Notes: generated from the sequence alone by a model not told the origin. Counted from the first letter of the stretch, positions 1 through 6,228 are shown. The stretch: 11,143 bases of DNA from an uncultured Flavobacteriaceae bacterium (GCA_947311815.1 CAMZMA010000287.1:1-11143), one strand, 5' to 3'. Translations and numbers: made by a program.

Positions 1-227
1 GCTGGCGCTAAAGGACACGATGAAAAAAAATTAGAAAAAATTTGGAAAGACTGGGAAGCTTTTGCATCCTATGCTTTTAACAAATCTCACTCTACTTGTT
101 ACGCAGTTTGGTAGGCAATATAGGCGTAACAAGTAGAGTGAGATTTGTTAAAAGCATAGGATGCAAAAGCTTCCCAGTCTTTCCAAATTTTTTCTAATTT
201 TTTTTCATCGTGTCCTTTAGCGCCAGC
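1..227. repeat. Giant inverted repeat (fold-back) at the window edge
   Basis: Bases 1-104 are the exact reverse complement of 124-227, around a 19-nt spacer (105-123). Position i pairs with 228-i throughout, and pairing stops at 105/123. The left arm read on the plus strand gives the same DnaE peptide (AGAKGHDEKKLEKIWKDW and onward) that the right arm encodes on the minus strand. The left arm is therefore a copied, flipped piece of dnaE, not separate sequence. The repeat starts at the first base of the window and destroys an essential gene, so a chimera or assembly fold-back at a contig end is the likeliest explanation. A real palindromic duplication is less likely. The geometry is certain; its origin is inference. 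Confidence 0.95.
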
Positions 228-3200
228 TTGTTTGATAAATTTGGGTTTCATTTTTGCCAACACCGCAATTTGCTTTTTTCCCATTGCTTTCCGCAGTACA
301 TCGGCTTCACCTTTGGTAAAATCTGCCAATTTTTGTGAGAGCAACATTACTTGTTCTTGATAGACTGTAATTCCGTAAGTTTCTTTTAAATACTCTTCCA
401 TGGCAGGTAAATCGTATTCAATATCTTCTGTACCGTGTTTTCTTCGGATAAAAGACGGAATATATTCAATAGGACCAGGTCTGTACAAGGCGTTCATCGC
501 AATTAAATCAGCAAAAACAGTGGGTTTTAGTTCTCGCATGTACTTTTGCATTCCTGCAGATTCATACTGAAAAATACCGACCGTTTCACCTCGTTGAAAG
601 AGTTCGTAGGTTTTTTCATCATCTAGCGGAAAATCATCAGGAATAAGGTCAATACCATGTCTTGCTTTTACAATTTTTACGGTATCTTTTATAAGTGTAA
701 GTGTTTTTAAACCTAGAAAATCCATTTTAAGTAAGCCAGCACTTTCTACAACAGAGTTGTCAAACTGAGTTACATACATGTCAGAATCTTTTGCCAAAGC
801 AACAGGTACATAATTGGTAATATCGCTTGGAGTAATAATAACGCCACAAGCGTGCGTACCTACATTACGTACAGAACCTTCTAAAATACGGGCTTTGTTA
901 ATGGTTTCGGCTTCAATACCAATGCCTTTTGAGATGCTTTTTAGTTCGTTAACGAGCTCAATTTCTTCTGATCGTAATTTTTCTTTCAGTTCTTTTTCAT
1001 CCAAAGAAAAAATCTTTTTCAATTTCATTCCTGGAATCAATTTGGCAATCCTATCGGCTTCATACAAGGGTAAATCTAGTACTCTTGCGGTGTCTCTAAT
1101 CGATGATTTTGCTGCCATGGTACCATAAGTGATTATCTGAGCAACTTGATTTGCACCGTATTTATTAATCACATAATCCATGACTCTACCACGTCCTTCA
1201 TCATCAAAATCAATATCAATATCTGGCATCGAAACCCGTTCTGGATTTAAGAAACGCTCAAAAAGTAAATCGTATTTAATCGGGTCAATATTGGTAATCC
1301 ACAAGCAATAAGCAACCACAGATCCTGCGGCAGAACCACGACCAGGCCCTACAGAAACATCCATATTTCGGGCTTCTCTAATAAAATCTTCTACAATTAA
1401 AAAATATCCTGGATAGCCCGTTTTTTCGATGACTTCTAACTCAAAATCGAGTCGTTCTTTGATTTCGTCTGTAATTTTTCCGTACCGTTTTTTGGCACCA
1501 ACATAGGTTAAATGACGTAAATAATTATTTTCGCCTCGTTTCCCTTTGTCTGCAATATCAGCTTTGTCTTGAAATTCTTCGGGAATATCAAAAGCAGGTA
1601 ACAACACATCACGCGCTAAGGTGTAAATCTCAATTTTATCTACAATTTCTTGAATATTACTGATGGCTTCAGGAATGTCTAAGAACAATTTTTTCATAGC
1701 TTCGGATGATTTGAAGTAGTACTCTTCATTGTCTAATCCGTAGCGATAACCACGTCCTTTTCCTTTAGGTGTTGCTTGTTTTTCGCCATCTTTTACACAC
1801 AACAAAATATCATGAGCATTGGCATCTTCTTTGTTTAAATAGAAGGTGTTGTTGGTGGCAACTATTTTTATTTGATGTTTTTTTGAAAATTGCAATAAAG
1901 TTTCATTTACTACATTTTCGTCTTCTTGACCATGACGCATTAACTCGATATACAAATCATCACCAAAAGTATTTTTCCACCAAATAAGAGCATCTTCGGC
2001 TTGTTTTTCGCCAATGTTTAGGATTTTATTCGGAACTTCTCCGTATAAATTTCCTGTCAATACAATAATATCTTCTTTGTATTGCTCAATAATTTTTTTA
2101 TCGATTCTTGGCACGTAGTAAAATCCGTCTACAAAGGCAATCGAAGACATTTTGGCTAAATTATGATAGCCCTTTTTGTTTTTTGCTAATAAAACAATTT
2201 GATATCCGTTGTCTTTTTGTTTTTTATTTAAATGATCTTCGCACACGTTAAATTCGCATCCAATAATAGGTTTTATGGTGTTTTGAGTAGGTTTTTCTCC
2301 TTTTTCAATAGCCACTTCATTAGCAGTTTTTACATTTTTATTATGATTGAGTGCCGCTTGTACAAAATGGAAAGCACCCATCATATTGCCTGTATCGGTC
2401 ATTGCTACTGCGGGCATATTATCTGCAGCCGCTGCTTTTATAATGTTACTAATCTGAATGGTAGATTGCAATACCGAATATTGTGTGTGATTATGTAAAT
2501 GAGCGAATTGTACATCTTTTAGAGCAGCTAAACCTTGGTTGGTAGATTTGGTGGTTTCTACTTCTTTTTTAGAGGCTAATCTTTTGCGTATTTTTTCGCT
2601 TTCTTGCTTAAGATTGATGTGTTGTAAACCAATTACTTGAATCGGTTTTGGGTTGGCTTCAGTATATTTTTGAAAGAAGTCATCATCAACATCTAGTTGC
2701 TCTTTGGTGTATTCTCGTAAACGAATTAATTCTAAAAAACAGCGCGTGGTAGCTTCAACATCGGCAGTTGCGTTGTGCGCTTCTCCAAAACCTGTACCGA
2801 ATAAATGATTGTGTAACTCGGTTAAAGTGGGTAATTTGAATTTACCATATCTACCTCCAGGAATTTGACATAATTGCGCCGTTTTTTCGGTACAGGTATC
2901 TAAAATAGGTAATTCCGTTAGGTTATTTCTGATTCCTAAACGATGGAATTCACATCCCATAATATTAATGTCAAATCCTAAATTTTGACCGACAATAAAT
3001 TTGGTTTTTTGTAAAGCTTCGTTAAATAATTGCAATCCTTCGGATAAAGGAATTCCTTGTTCTATAGCTAAATCGGTAGAAATACCGTGAATACGTTCTG
3101 CATCATACGGAATATTATACCCGTCGGGTTGTACTAAAAAATCGTTGTGCTCTATAAGATTTCCGAATTTATCATGCAGTTGCCACGCAATTTGCACACA

Positions 3201-3284
3201 CCTTGGCCAGTTATTAGTATCGGTTATGGGGGCGTTCCAACTTTTGGGTAAACCTGTGGTTTCTGTATCGAAAATTAAGTACAT
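99..3284 (-). CDS. dnaE: DNA polymerase III alpha subunit with fused N-terminal DEDDh exonuclease (3' end missing)
   Basis: This is the replicative polymerase, which extends DNA within the Pol III holoenzyme. Residues 1-190 are a DnaQ-like proofreading exonuclease with a full DEDDh set: D6 and E8 (DTET), D105, H170 and D175. A linker follows, then a PHP domain (about 258-490). The PHP domain keeps H264, H266 and E344 but has lost several other ligands. The C-family polymerase core follows, with VGPGRGSAAGS (645-655), catalytic PDIDIDF (687-693; D690 and D692) and the third Asp in KMDFLGLKTL (D855), then the fingers. The ATG at 3282-3284 fits because the exonuclease motif begins at residue 6; the leader is A/T-rich with no Shine-Dalgarno. 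The visible frame ends at residue 1061 (YIAYQTA then stop), where the family normally continues with YLK. That stop lies inside the fold-back at 1-227, so several hundred C-terminal residues (helix-hairpin-helix, OB fold, tau-binding region) are missing. From memory, flavobacterial homologues are about 1,450-1,510 residues. Confidence 0.95.
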   Translation of the reverse strand: MYLIFDTETTGLPKSWNAPITDTNNWPRCVQIAWQLHDKFGNLIEHNDFLVQPDGYNIPYDAERIHGISTDLAIEQGIPLSEGLQLFNEALQKTKFIVGQNLGFDINIMGCEFHRLGIRNNLTELPILDTCTEKTAQLCQIPGGRYGKFKLPTLTELHNHLFGTGFGEAHNATADVEATTRCFLELIRLREYTKEQLDVDDDFFQKYTEANPKPIQVIGLQHINLKQESEKIRKRLASKKEVETTKSTNQGLAALKDVQFAHLHNHTQYSVLQSTIQISNIIKAAAADNMPAVAMTDTGNMMGAFHFVQAALNHNKNVKTANEVAIEKGEKPTQNTIKPIIGCEFNVCEDHLNKKQKDNGYQIVLLAKNKKGYHNLAKMSSIAFVDGFYYVPRIDKKIIEQYKEDIIVLTGNLYGEVPNKILNIGEKQAEDALIWWKNTFGDDLYIELMRHGQEDENVVNETLLQFSKKHQIKIVATNNTFYLNKEDANAHDILLCVKDGEKQATPKGKGRGYRYGLDNEEYYFKSSEAMKKLFLDIPEAISNIQEIVDKIEIYTLARDVLLPAFDIPEEFQDKADIADKGKRGENNYLRHLTYVGAKKRYGKITDEIKERLDFELEVIEKTGYPGYFLIVEDFIREARNMDVSVGPGRGSAAGSVVAYCLWITNIDPIKYDLLFERFLNPERVSMPDIDIDFDDEGRGRVMDYVINKYGANQVAQIITYGTMAAKSSIRDTARVLDLPLYEADRIAKLIPGMKLKKIFSLDEKELKEKLRSEEIELVNELKSISKGIGIEAETINKARILEGSVRNVGTHACGVIITPSDITNYVPVALAKDSDMYVTQFDNSVVESAGLLKMDFLGLKTLTLIKDTVKIVKARHGIDLIPDDFPLDDEKTYELFQRGETVGIFQYESAGMQKYMRELKPTVFADLIAMNALYRPGPIEYIPSFIRRKHGTEDIEYDLPAMEEYLKETYGITVYQEQVMLLSQKLADFTKGEADVLRKAMGKKQIAVLAKMKPKFIKQAGAKGHDEKKLEKIWKDWEAFASYAFNKSHSTCYAYIAYQTA

Positions 3285-3692
3285 AAATTTATTGCTGCTG
3301 ATGATTTTTTTGGATGAGTAAAAGTATTATTTTGTCATTAAAAAATCTAAAAGAGTTGTCTTGTTTTATTAACATTTGTAAATTAACGTAAAACATGTTT
3401 TAATTCAGACCTGACAGGTTTTAATTTATCTGCCGAAGGAGGAAACCTGTTAGGTCTCTGAATGAACTAATTAGTAAAGAACGCTGGTTTAGTTATCGAT
3501 TAAACTTATTTTTTGATTGAAAAAATAATTACTATTGATGAAGCTACGTTAGAGATTGAACCTTTCGACTTTGCTCAAGACAAGCTAATTGTTTGAGCTC
3601 TTTTTGAGGTACGAAAAAAAGCGAGTAATGAAAGTCCGCTCGAACTCCTAAAAATATATTGAAAATTAGCCTTTTACTTTCAAAAGGTTTTG
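3285..3692. other. Divergent non-coding gap between dnaE and rpsP
   Basis: No credible gene is visible in this stretch. It holds the dnaE upstream region, a foldback repeat at 3403-3463, and a second weak inverted repeat (gctcaa at 3573-3578 with ttgagc at 3593-3598) inside a 'ttcgactttgctcaagac' word that resembles the repeat near 6205-6228. A weak -7-like element for dnaE (TACTTTTA on the minus strand, 3326-3319) sits about 35 bp before its ATG, with no good -33 partner. The gap looks like repeat debris plus two outward-facing promoters. Confidence 0.6.
3403..3463. repeat. Imperfect inverted (foldback) repeat
   Basis: The left arm (3403-3421, attcagacctgacaggttt) is matched in reverse complement by the right arm at 3443-3463 (aaacctgt, T, aggtct, ct, gaat), with one substitution and a 2-nt insertion. 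The loop contains 'ctgccgaagg'. Flavobacteriia often carry AGACCTGACAGGTTT-type intergenic palindromes (recollection). A REP-like element is the best description. It lacks a clear U-tract, and it lies between divergent promoters, so a terminator role is unlikely. Confidence 0.8.
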
Positions 3693-3700
3693 TATTTTTG
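3693..3700 (+). promoter_or_regulatory. -7 promoter element for rpsP
   Basis: TATTTTTG matches the Bacteroidota -7 consensus TAnnTTTG exactly. It would start transcription near 3706-3708, giving a leader of about 63 nt before the rpsP ATG. I see no good -33 TTTG at the usual distance; the nearest TTG (3659-3661) is too far upstream. Expression of the abundant bS16 protein fits a promoter here. Confidence 0.55.
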
Positions 3701-3706
3701 CATCCG

Positions 3707-3769
3707 CTTACTACGAGTTGGTAAGGTTTTTAATAATCAAGGTCGAGAACCTTAAAAAATTAACAAATT
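3707..3769 (+). promoter_or_regulatory. Candidate structured rpsP leader (possible bS16 autoregulatory site)
   Basis: The 63-nt leader can form two exclusive hairpins. Stem A pairs cttac (3707-3711) with gtaag (3721-3725). Stem B pairs taaggtt (3722-3728) with aacctta (3748-3754) around a 17-20 nt loop. They share 3722-3725, so only one can form. Stem B ends 15 nt before the ATG, and the stretch between is A-rich with no Shine-Dalgarno. Many ribosomal protein operons are autoregulated by the protein binding its own leader, and I recall a bS16 leader motif proposed for Flavobacteria. Whether this is that motif is inference. Confidence 0.45.
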
Positions 3770-4276
3770 ATGTCTGTAAAAATCAGATTACAAAGACACG
3801 GTAAAAAAGGAAAGCCTTTCTATTGGATTGTTGCTGCCGATGCACGTGCAAAAAGAGATGGTAAATACCTAGAAAAAATTGGTACTTACAACCCAAATGT
3901 AAACCCTGCAATTATTGATTTAGATATTGATGGTGCTGTAAAATGGTTGCAAAATGGGGCGCAACCTACTGATACTGCAAGAGCAATTTTGTCTTACAAA
4001 GGAGCGATGTTAAAAAATCATTTAGCAGTTGGTGTAAGAAAAGGAGCGTTGACTGAAGAGCAAGCAGAAGCTAAATTTACGGCTTGGTTAGATGAAAAAT
4101 CAGGTAAAGTTACTGCAAAAGAAGATGGTTTAGCAAAAGCAACTGCCGATGCAAAAGCAAAAGCTTTAGCAGCAGAAAAAGCTGTAAATGAAGCAAGAAT
4201 TGCTGCAAACACACCAGAAGTGGTAGAGGATGCTGCAGAAGATGCTACTGAAACTAAAGAAGACTCTGAAGAGTAA
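3770..4276 (+). CDS. rpsP: 30S ribosomal protein bS16
   Basis: This is a structural protein of the small ribosomal subunit that binds 16S rRNA during early assembly. The N-terminus (MSVKIRLQRHGKKGKPFYWIV) and the block ending KYLEKIGTYNPN are textbook bS16, covering residues 1-80. The protein is 168 residues against about 80-90 in Enterobacteria. The extra half begins near residue 85, includes an Ala/Lys-rich stretch likely to be helical (about 115-150), and ends in a strongly acidic tail (EDAAEDATETKEDSEE). Long tails of this kind are usual for Bacteroidota bS16. The ATG follows an A-rich leader with a candidate regulatory hairpin. rimM begins 14 nt after the stop, so the two form an operon. 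Confidence 0.98.
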   Translation: MSVKIRLQRHGKKGKPFYWIVAADARAKRDGKYLEKIGTYNPNVNPAIIDLDIDGAVKWLQNGAQPTDTARAILSYKGAMLKNHLAVGVRKGALTEEQAEAKFTAWLDEKSGKVTAKEDGLAKATADAKAKALAAEKAVNEARIAANTPEVVEDAAEDATETKEDSEE

Positions 4277-4290
4277 ATATTTTTAACGAA

Positions 4291-4818
4291 ATGCGTAAAG
4301 AAGATTGTTTTTATTTAGGCAGTATCGTTAGAAAACATAGTTTTAGAGGTGAAGTGGTTATCAAATTAGATACCGACGAACCTGAAATTTATCAAGGAAT
4401 GGAATCAATATTTGTCGATTTAGGCAATAATTTGATTCCATTTTTTATTGAAAAAAGTTCACTGCATAAAGGGAATCAATTACGTGTTCAGTTTGAGGGT
4501 ATTCATTCTGAAGAAGATGCCGATGCTATTTTAAAATCGGGTATTTATTTACCGCTAGATTTGTTGCCAAAATTAACGGGCAATCAGTTTTATTTTCATG
4601 AAGTAATTGGTTTTACAATTGTTGATAAAAATTTTGGCGAAGTAGGTGTTTTAGAAAGTATTAACGACAAAGCAGCGCAACCCCTTTTTGAAATTAAAAG
4701 AGGCGAGGTTGAAATTTTTATTCCAATGATTGATGATTTTATTAAAAAAATTGATAGAGAACATCAACAAATATTGGTTGAAACTCCAGCAGGTTTGATT
4801 GATTTGTATATAGAGTAG
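4291..4818 (+). CDS. rimM: Ribosome maturation factor RimM
   Basis: RimM helps late assembly of the 30S subunit head and binds uS19. The 175-residue product has the family's usual length and two-domain layout. The N-terminal beta-barrel (about 5-90) opens with FYLGSIVRKHSFRGEVVIK, matching the family's G-x-I-x-K-x-H-x-x-x-G-E pattern. The C-terminal PRC-barrel (about 96-175) has QPLFEIKRGEVEIFIPMIDDFI and ends in TPAGLIDLY. The start ATG lies 14 nt after the rpsP stop with no Shine-Dalgarno, as is common in this phylum. It is almost certainly co-transcribed with rpsP. No clear terminator follows; a foldback repeat begins 57 bp downstream. Confidence 0.97.
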   Translation: MRKEDCFYLGSIVRKHSFRGEVVIKLDTDEPEIYQGMESIFVDLGNNLIPFFIEKSSLHKGNQLRVQFEGIHSEEDADAILKSGIYLPLDLLPKLTGNQFYFHEVIGFTIVDKNFGEVGVLESINDKAAQPLFEIKRGEVEIFIPMIDDFIKKIDREHQQILVETPAGLIDLYIE

Positions 4819-4874
4819 TTTTTTGTAAAAAGTGAATAGTGATTTTTTGTGATGAAGTATTTTGACTGAAAAGA

Positions 4875-4971
4875 AAGATTGCCGCAGTCGTTCCTCCTTC
4901 GCAATGACAAATGAGAACGTCATTACGAGGAAGCATGACAGAACCTACCTGTCGGCAGACAGGGTAATCTT
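4875..4971. repeat. Compound foldback repeat downstream of rimM
   Basis: The ends pair (aagattgcc at 4875-4883 with ggtaatctt at 4963-4971, one G-U pair). An inner pair joins tcgcaatgac (4899-4908) to gtcattacga (4919-4928). A perfect small hairpin, cctgtc/gacagg with loop ggca, sits at 4948-4963. The 'cgtcatt(g/a)cgaggaag...aatctt' wording is a familiar dispersed intergenic palindrome in many bacterial genomes, Flavobacteriia included (recollection). The role is unknown; it could stabilise the 3' end of the rpsP-rimM message. Confidence 0.75.
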
Positions 4972-5017
4972 ATAATTATTAGATTGCTTTATTTTGTTTA
5001 CAAGAACAAAGAATAAT

Positions 5018-5104
5018 AGAGAGGTGGCCGAGTGGTCGAAGGCGCACGCCTGGAAAGTGTGTATATGGGTGACTGTATCGAGGGTTCGAATCCCTTCCTC
5101 TCTG
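5018..5104 (+). tRNA. tRNA-Ser (anticodon GGA)
   Basis: A class II tRNA with a complete cloverleaf. The acceptor stem agagagg (5018-5024) pairs with cctctct (5097-5103), and the discriminator is G5104. The D-arm is gccgagtggtcgaaggc. The anticodon arm is cacgc-ctGGAaa-gtgtg, which reads serine codons UCC and UCU. A long variable arm typical of tRNA-Ser follows, then a T-arm with loop ttcgaat (5085-5091) between gaggg and ccctt. CCA is not encoded (the sequence continues caaaag), so it must be added after transcription. The gene lies alone between rimM and trmN6. Its last 16 bases plus the next 4 recur 165 bp downstream. Confidence 0.97.
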
Positions 5105-5273
5105 CAAAAGGAAACTTTCAACAAAGTTGACATTTTTTGTTCAGAAAATGTTAAAAATTGATTTTTATAAATTTTTCTGAACAAAAAATAAACAAGCGTA
5201 GCTTGTAAAGTTTCTATGCTTGTTTAATGAGATGTTTTGGGATCAGTGCAACTAATCCCTTCCTCTCTGCAAA
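5089..5273 (+). repeat. 20-bp direct repeat of the tRNA-Ser 3' end flanking a 145-bp segment (att-like)
   Basis: The 20 bases 5089-5108, covering the end of the tRNA T-loop, the 3' acceptor strand and 4 bases beyond, recur exactly at 5254-5273 (aatcccttcctctctgcaaa). The preceding bases differ (g versus t). tRNA 3' ends are classic integration sites for tyrosine-recombinase elements, and integration leaves such a copy at the far junction. No integrase gene lies between, so this would be a remnant or a non-autonomous element. Decay of a second tRNA-Ser copy would leave the same trace. The repeat is directly visible; the origin is inference. Confidence 0.75.
5111..5226. repeat. Hairpin-rich segment downstream of tRNA-Ser
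   Basis: Nested inverted repeats fill this stretch. The outer stem is gaaacttt (5111-5118) with aaagtttc (5207-5214). A 17-bp perfect stem joins 5132-5148 to 5173-5189, with a further 6-bp stem in its loop (5152-5157 with 5162-5167). A short hairpin acaagc-gta-gcttgt lies at 5192-5206. The 9-bp taaacaagc (5189-5197) can instead pair with gcttgttta (5218-5226). It could be a MITE-like relic, a small structured RNA, or, through the A/T-rich 17-bp stem, a loose terminator for the tRNA. No open reading frame of note is present. Confidence 0.65.
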
Positions 5274-5276
5274 TTA

Positions 5277-5324
5277 GTTTAAAAGTTTAAAAGTTTGAAA
5301 GTTTGAAAGTTTGAAAGTTGAAAA
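5277..5324 (+). repeat. 8-bp tandem repeat, six copies
   Basis: The copies are gtttaaaa twice, gtttgaaa three times and gttgaaaa once, back to back, starting 3 bases after the second tRNA-end copy. The array is non-coding and A/T-rich. It looks like a slippage-prone microsatellite; such gtttgaaa runs occur in Flavobacteriia intergenic DNA (recollection). A short palindrome (aactttcgaagtt, 5337-5349) follows. Confidence 0.9.
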
Positions 5325-5390
5325 GTGCTATTTTTTAACTTTCGAAGTTCTTGCTTTTAGTGAAAAATACCTCTTTAAAATACCGATAAA

Positions 5391-6116
5391 ATCAGCTCAA
5401 AACCATTTACATTTAAAGAATTTACCGTTCATCAAGATAAAACTGCGATGAAGATAGGTACTGATGGCGTTTTGTTAGGTGCTTGGGTTGCGATTGATTT
5501 TTATCCAGATTCGATTTTAGATATTGGTGCAGGTACTGGTGTTATAAGTTTAATGCTCGCACAACGTTCTGATGCCCTCACTGTTGATGCTATTGAGATA
5601 GAAGACAATGCGTATGAGCAAACTGTTGCCAATTTTGAACAATCTGATTGGGCAGATAGATTGTTTTGTTACCATACGTCGTTTGATGATTTTACTAAAC
5701 AAATGATTGAAGAAGGTGAAAAATACGACTTGATTGTATCGAATCCACCTTTTTATACAGATGATTTTACTTCGGATGACGATGCAAGAAATACTGCTAG
5801 ATTTACTTCTTCGTTATCTTTTAAAAATTTAATTGTTGGTGCTGCCAAATTATTATCAAAAAACGGACAATTTTCTGTGATTATTCCTTTTAAAGAGCAA
5901 GAAGGCTTTGTTAACATAGCAAAAGAAAATGATTTGTTTTTACAAAAAGTATGCAATGTAAGAGGAAACAAGCGATCCGCAATAAAACGAAGTCTGCTTA
6001 CTTTTTCTTTTCATCAAAAAACATTGATAAAAGAAGAGTTAGTGATTGAAATCACCCGCCATCAATACACACAAAAGTATATTGATTTAACGAGCGATTT
6101 TTACTTAAAAATGTGA
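5391..6116 (+). CDS. trmN6: tRNA1(Val) (adenine(37)-N6)-methyltransferase, apparent ATC start
   Basis: This SAM-dependent enzyme methylates A37 next to the anticodon of tRNA1(Val) (YfiC/TrmN6 in E. coli). Counting from the first in-frame ATG (5448), motif I is ILDIGAGTG (23-31) and the catalytic N6-adenine motif NPPF is at 99-102. The opening MKIGTDGVLLGAW matches the family. That ATG is too late, however. The 19 preceding codons read SSKPFTFKEFTVHQDKTA, which corresponds to the conserved FTFKQF..HD.CA segment of E. coli TrmN6. The frame is closed at 5376-5378 (TAA). Between that stop and 5448 there is no ATG, GTG, TTG, CTG or ATT; only ATC (5391) sits where homologues start. Either ATC initiates, or the start was lost by mutation or sequencing error, or a shortened 222-residue protein is made. 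Identity of the family is firm; the start is inference. Confidence 0.9.
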   Translation: MSSKPFTFKEFTVHQDKTAMKIGTDGVLLGAWVAIDFYPDSILDIGAGTGVISLMLAQRSDALTVDAIEIEDNAYEQTVANFEQSDWADRLFCYHTSFDDFTKQMIEEGEKYDLIVSNPPFYTDDFTSDDDARNTARFTSSLSFKNLIVGAAKLLSKNGQFSVIIPFKEQEGFVNIAKENDLFLQKVCNVRGNKRSAIKRSLLTFSFHQKTLIKEELVIEITRHQYTQKYIDLTSDFYLKM

Positions 6117-6228
6117 CTTCGACTACGCTCAGTCACCAGATTATATTCGGTTTCTTTGTTTTGATATCAATCCCAATATATATTGATTCAATTTAAGATT
6201 AGACTTCGATAAGTTTATCTTGAGCGAA
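6113..6228. repeat. Two foldback fragments in the trmN6 convergent gap
   Basis: The first hairpin, gtgact (6113-6118) with agtcac (6131-6136), overlaps the trmN6 stop codon (6114-6116). A second, ttcg...cgaa (6205-6228) enclosing gataa/ttatc (6208-6219), lies before the end of the minus-strand neighbour. The tcgactacgctcagtc and atcttgagcgaa words are typical flavobacterial intergenic repeat debris and resemble 3566-3580 in reverse. Neither has a U-tract, so termination by them is uncertain even though the two genes converge here. Confidence 0.6.

Noticed and set aside
1..116. Plus-strand open frame at the left edge that looks like a second DnaE fragment
   Set aside because: It is an exact inverted copy of 124-227 and ends at a stop in the spacer, so it is part of the fold-back and not a second polymerase gene.
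814..2498. Plus-strand open frames of 72-104 codons inside dnaE
   Set aside because: They overlap dnaE on the opposite strand, have no recognisable domains, and their composition follows from the DnaE codons.
4651..4936. Minus-strand open frames at the end of rimM
   Set aside because: They are antisense to rimM and then run into the foldback repeat; peptides such as MTFSFVIAKEERLRQSFF come from repeat sequence.
4990..4997. tattttgt as the tRNA-Ser -7 promoter element
   Set aside because: It misses TAnnTTTG by one base of spacing and has no -33 partner at a suitable distance; it is too weak to list.
4945..5184. Minus-strand open frame of 79 codons across the tRNA-Ser gene
   Set aside because: It is the antisense of the tRNA (the EGIRTLDTVTHIHTFQACAFDHSATSL segment), a well-known false protein family generated by translating opposite tRNA-Ser genes.
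5277..5324. Possible CRISPR-like array
   Set aside because: The 8-bp units are directly adjacent with no spacers, so this is a simple tandem repeat.
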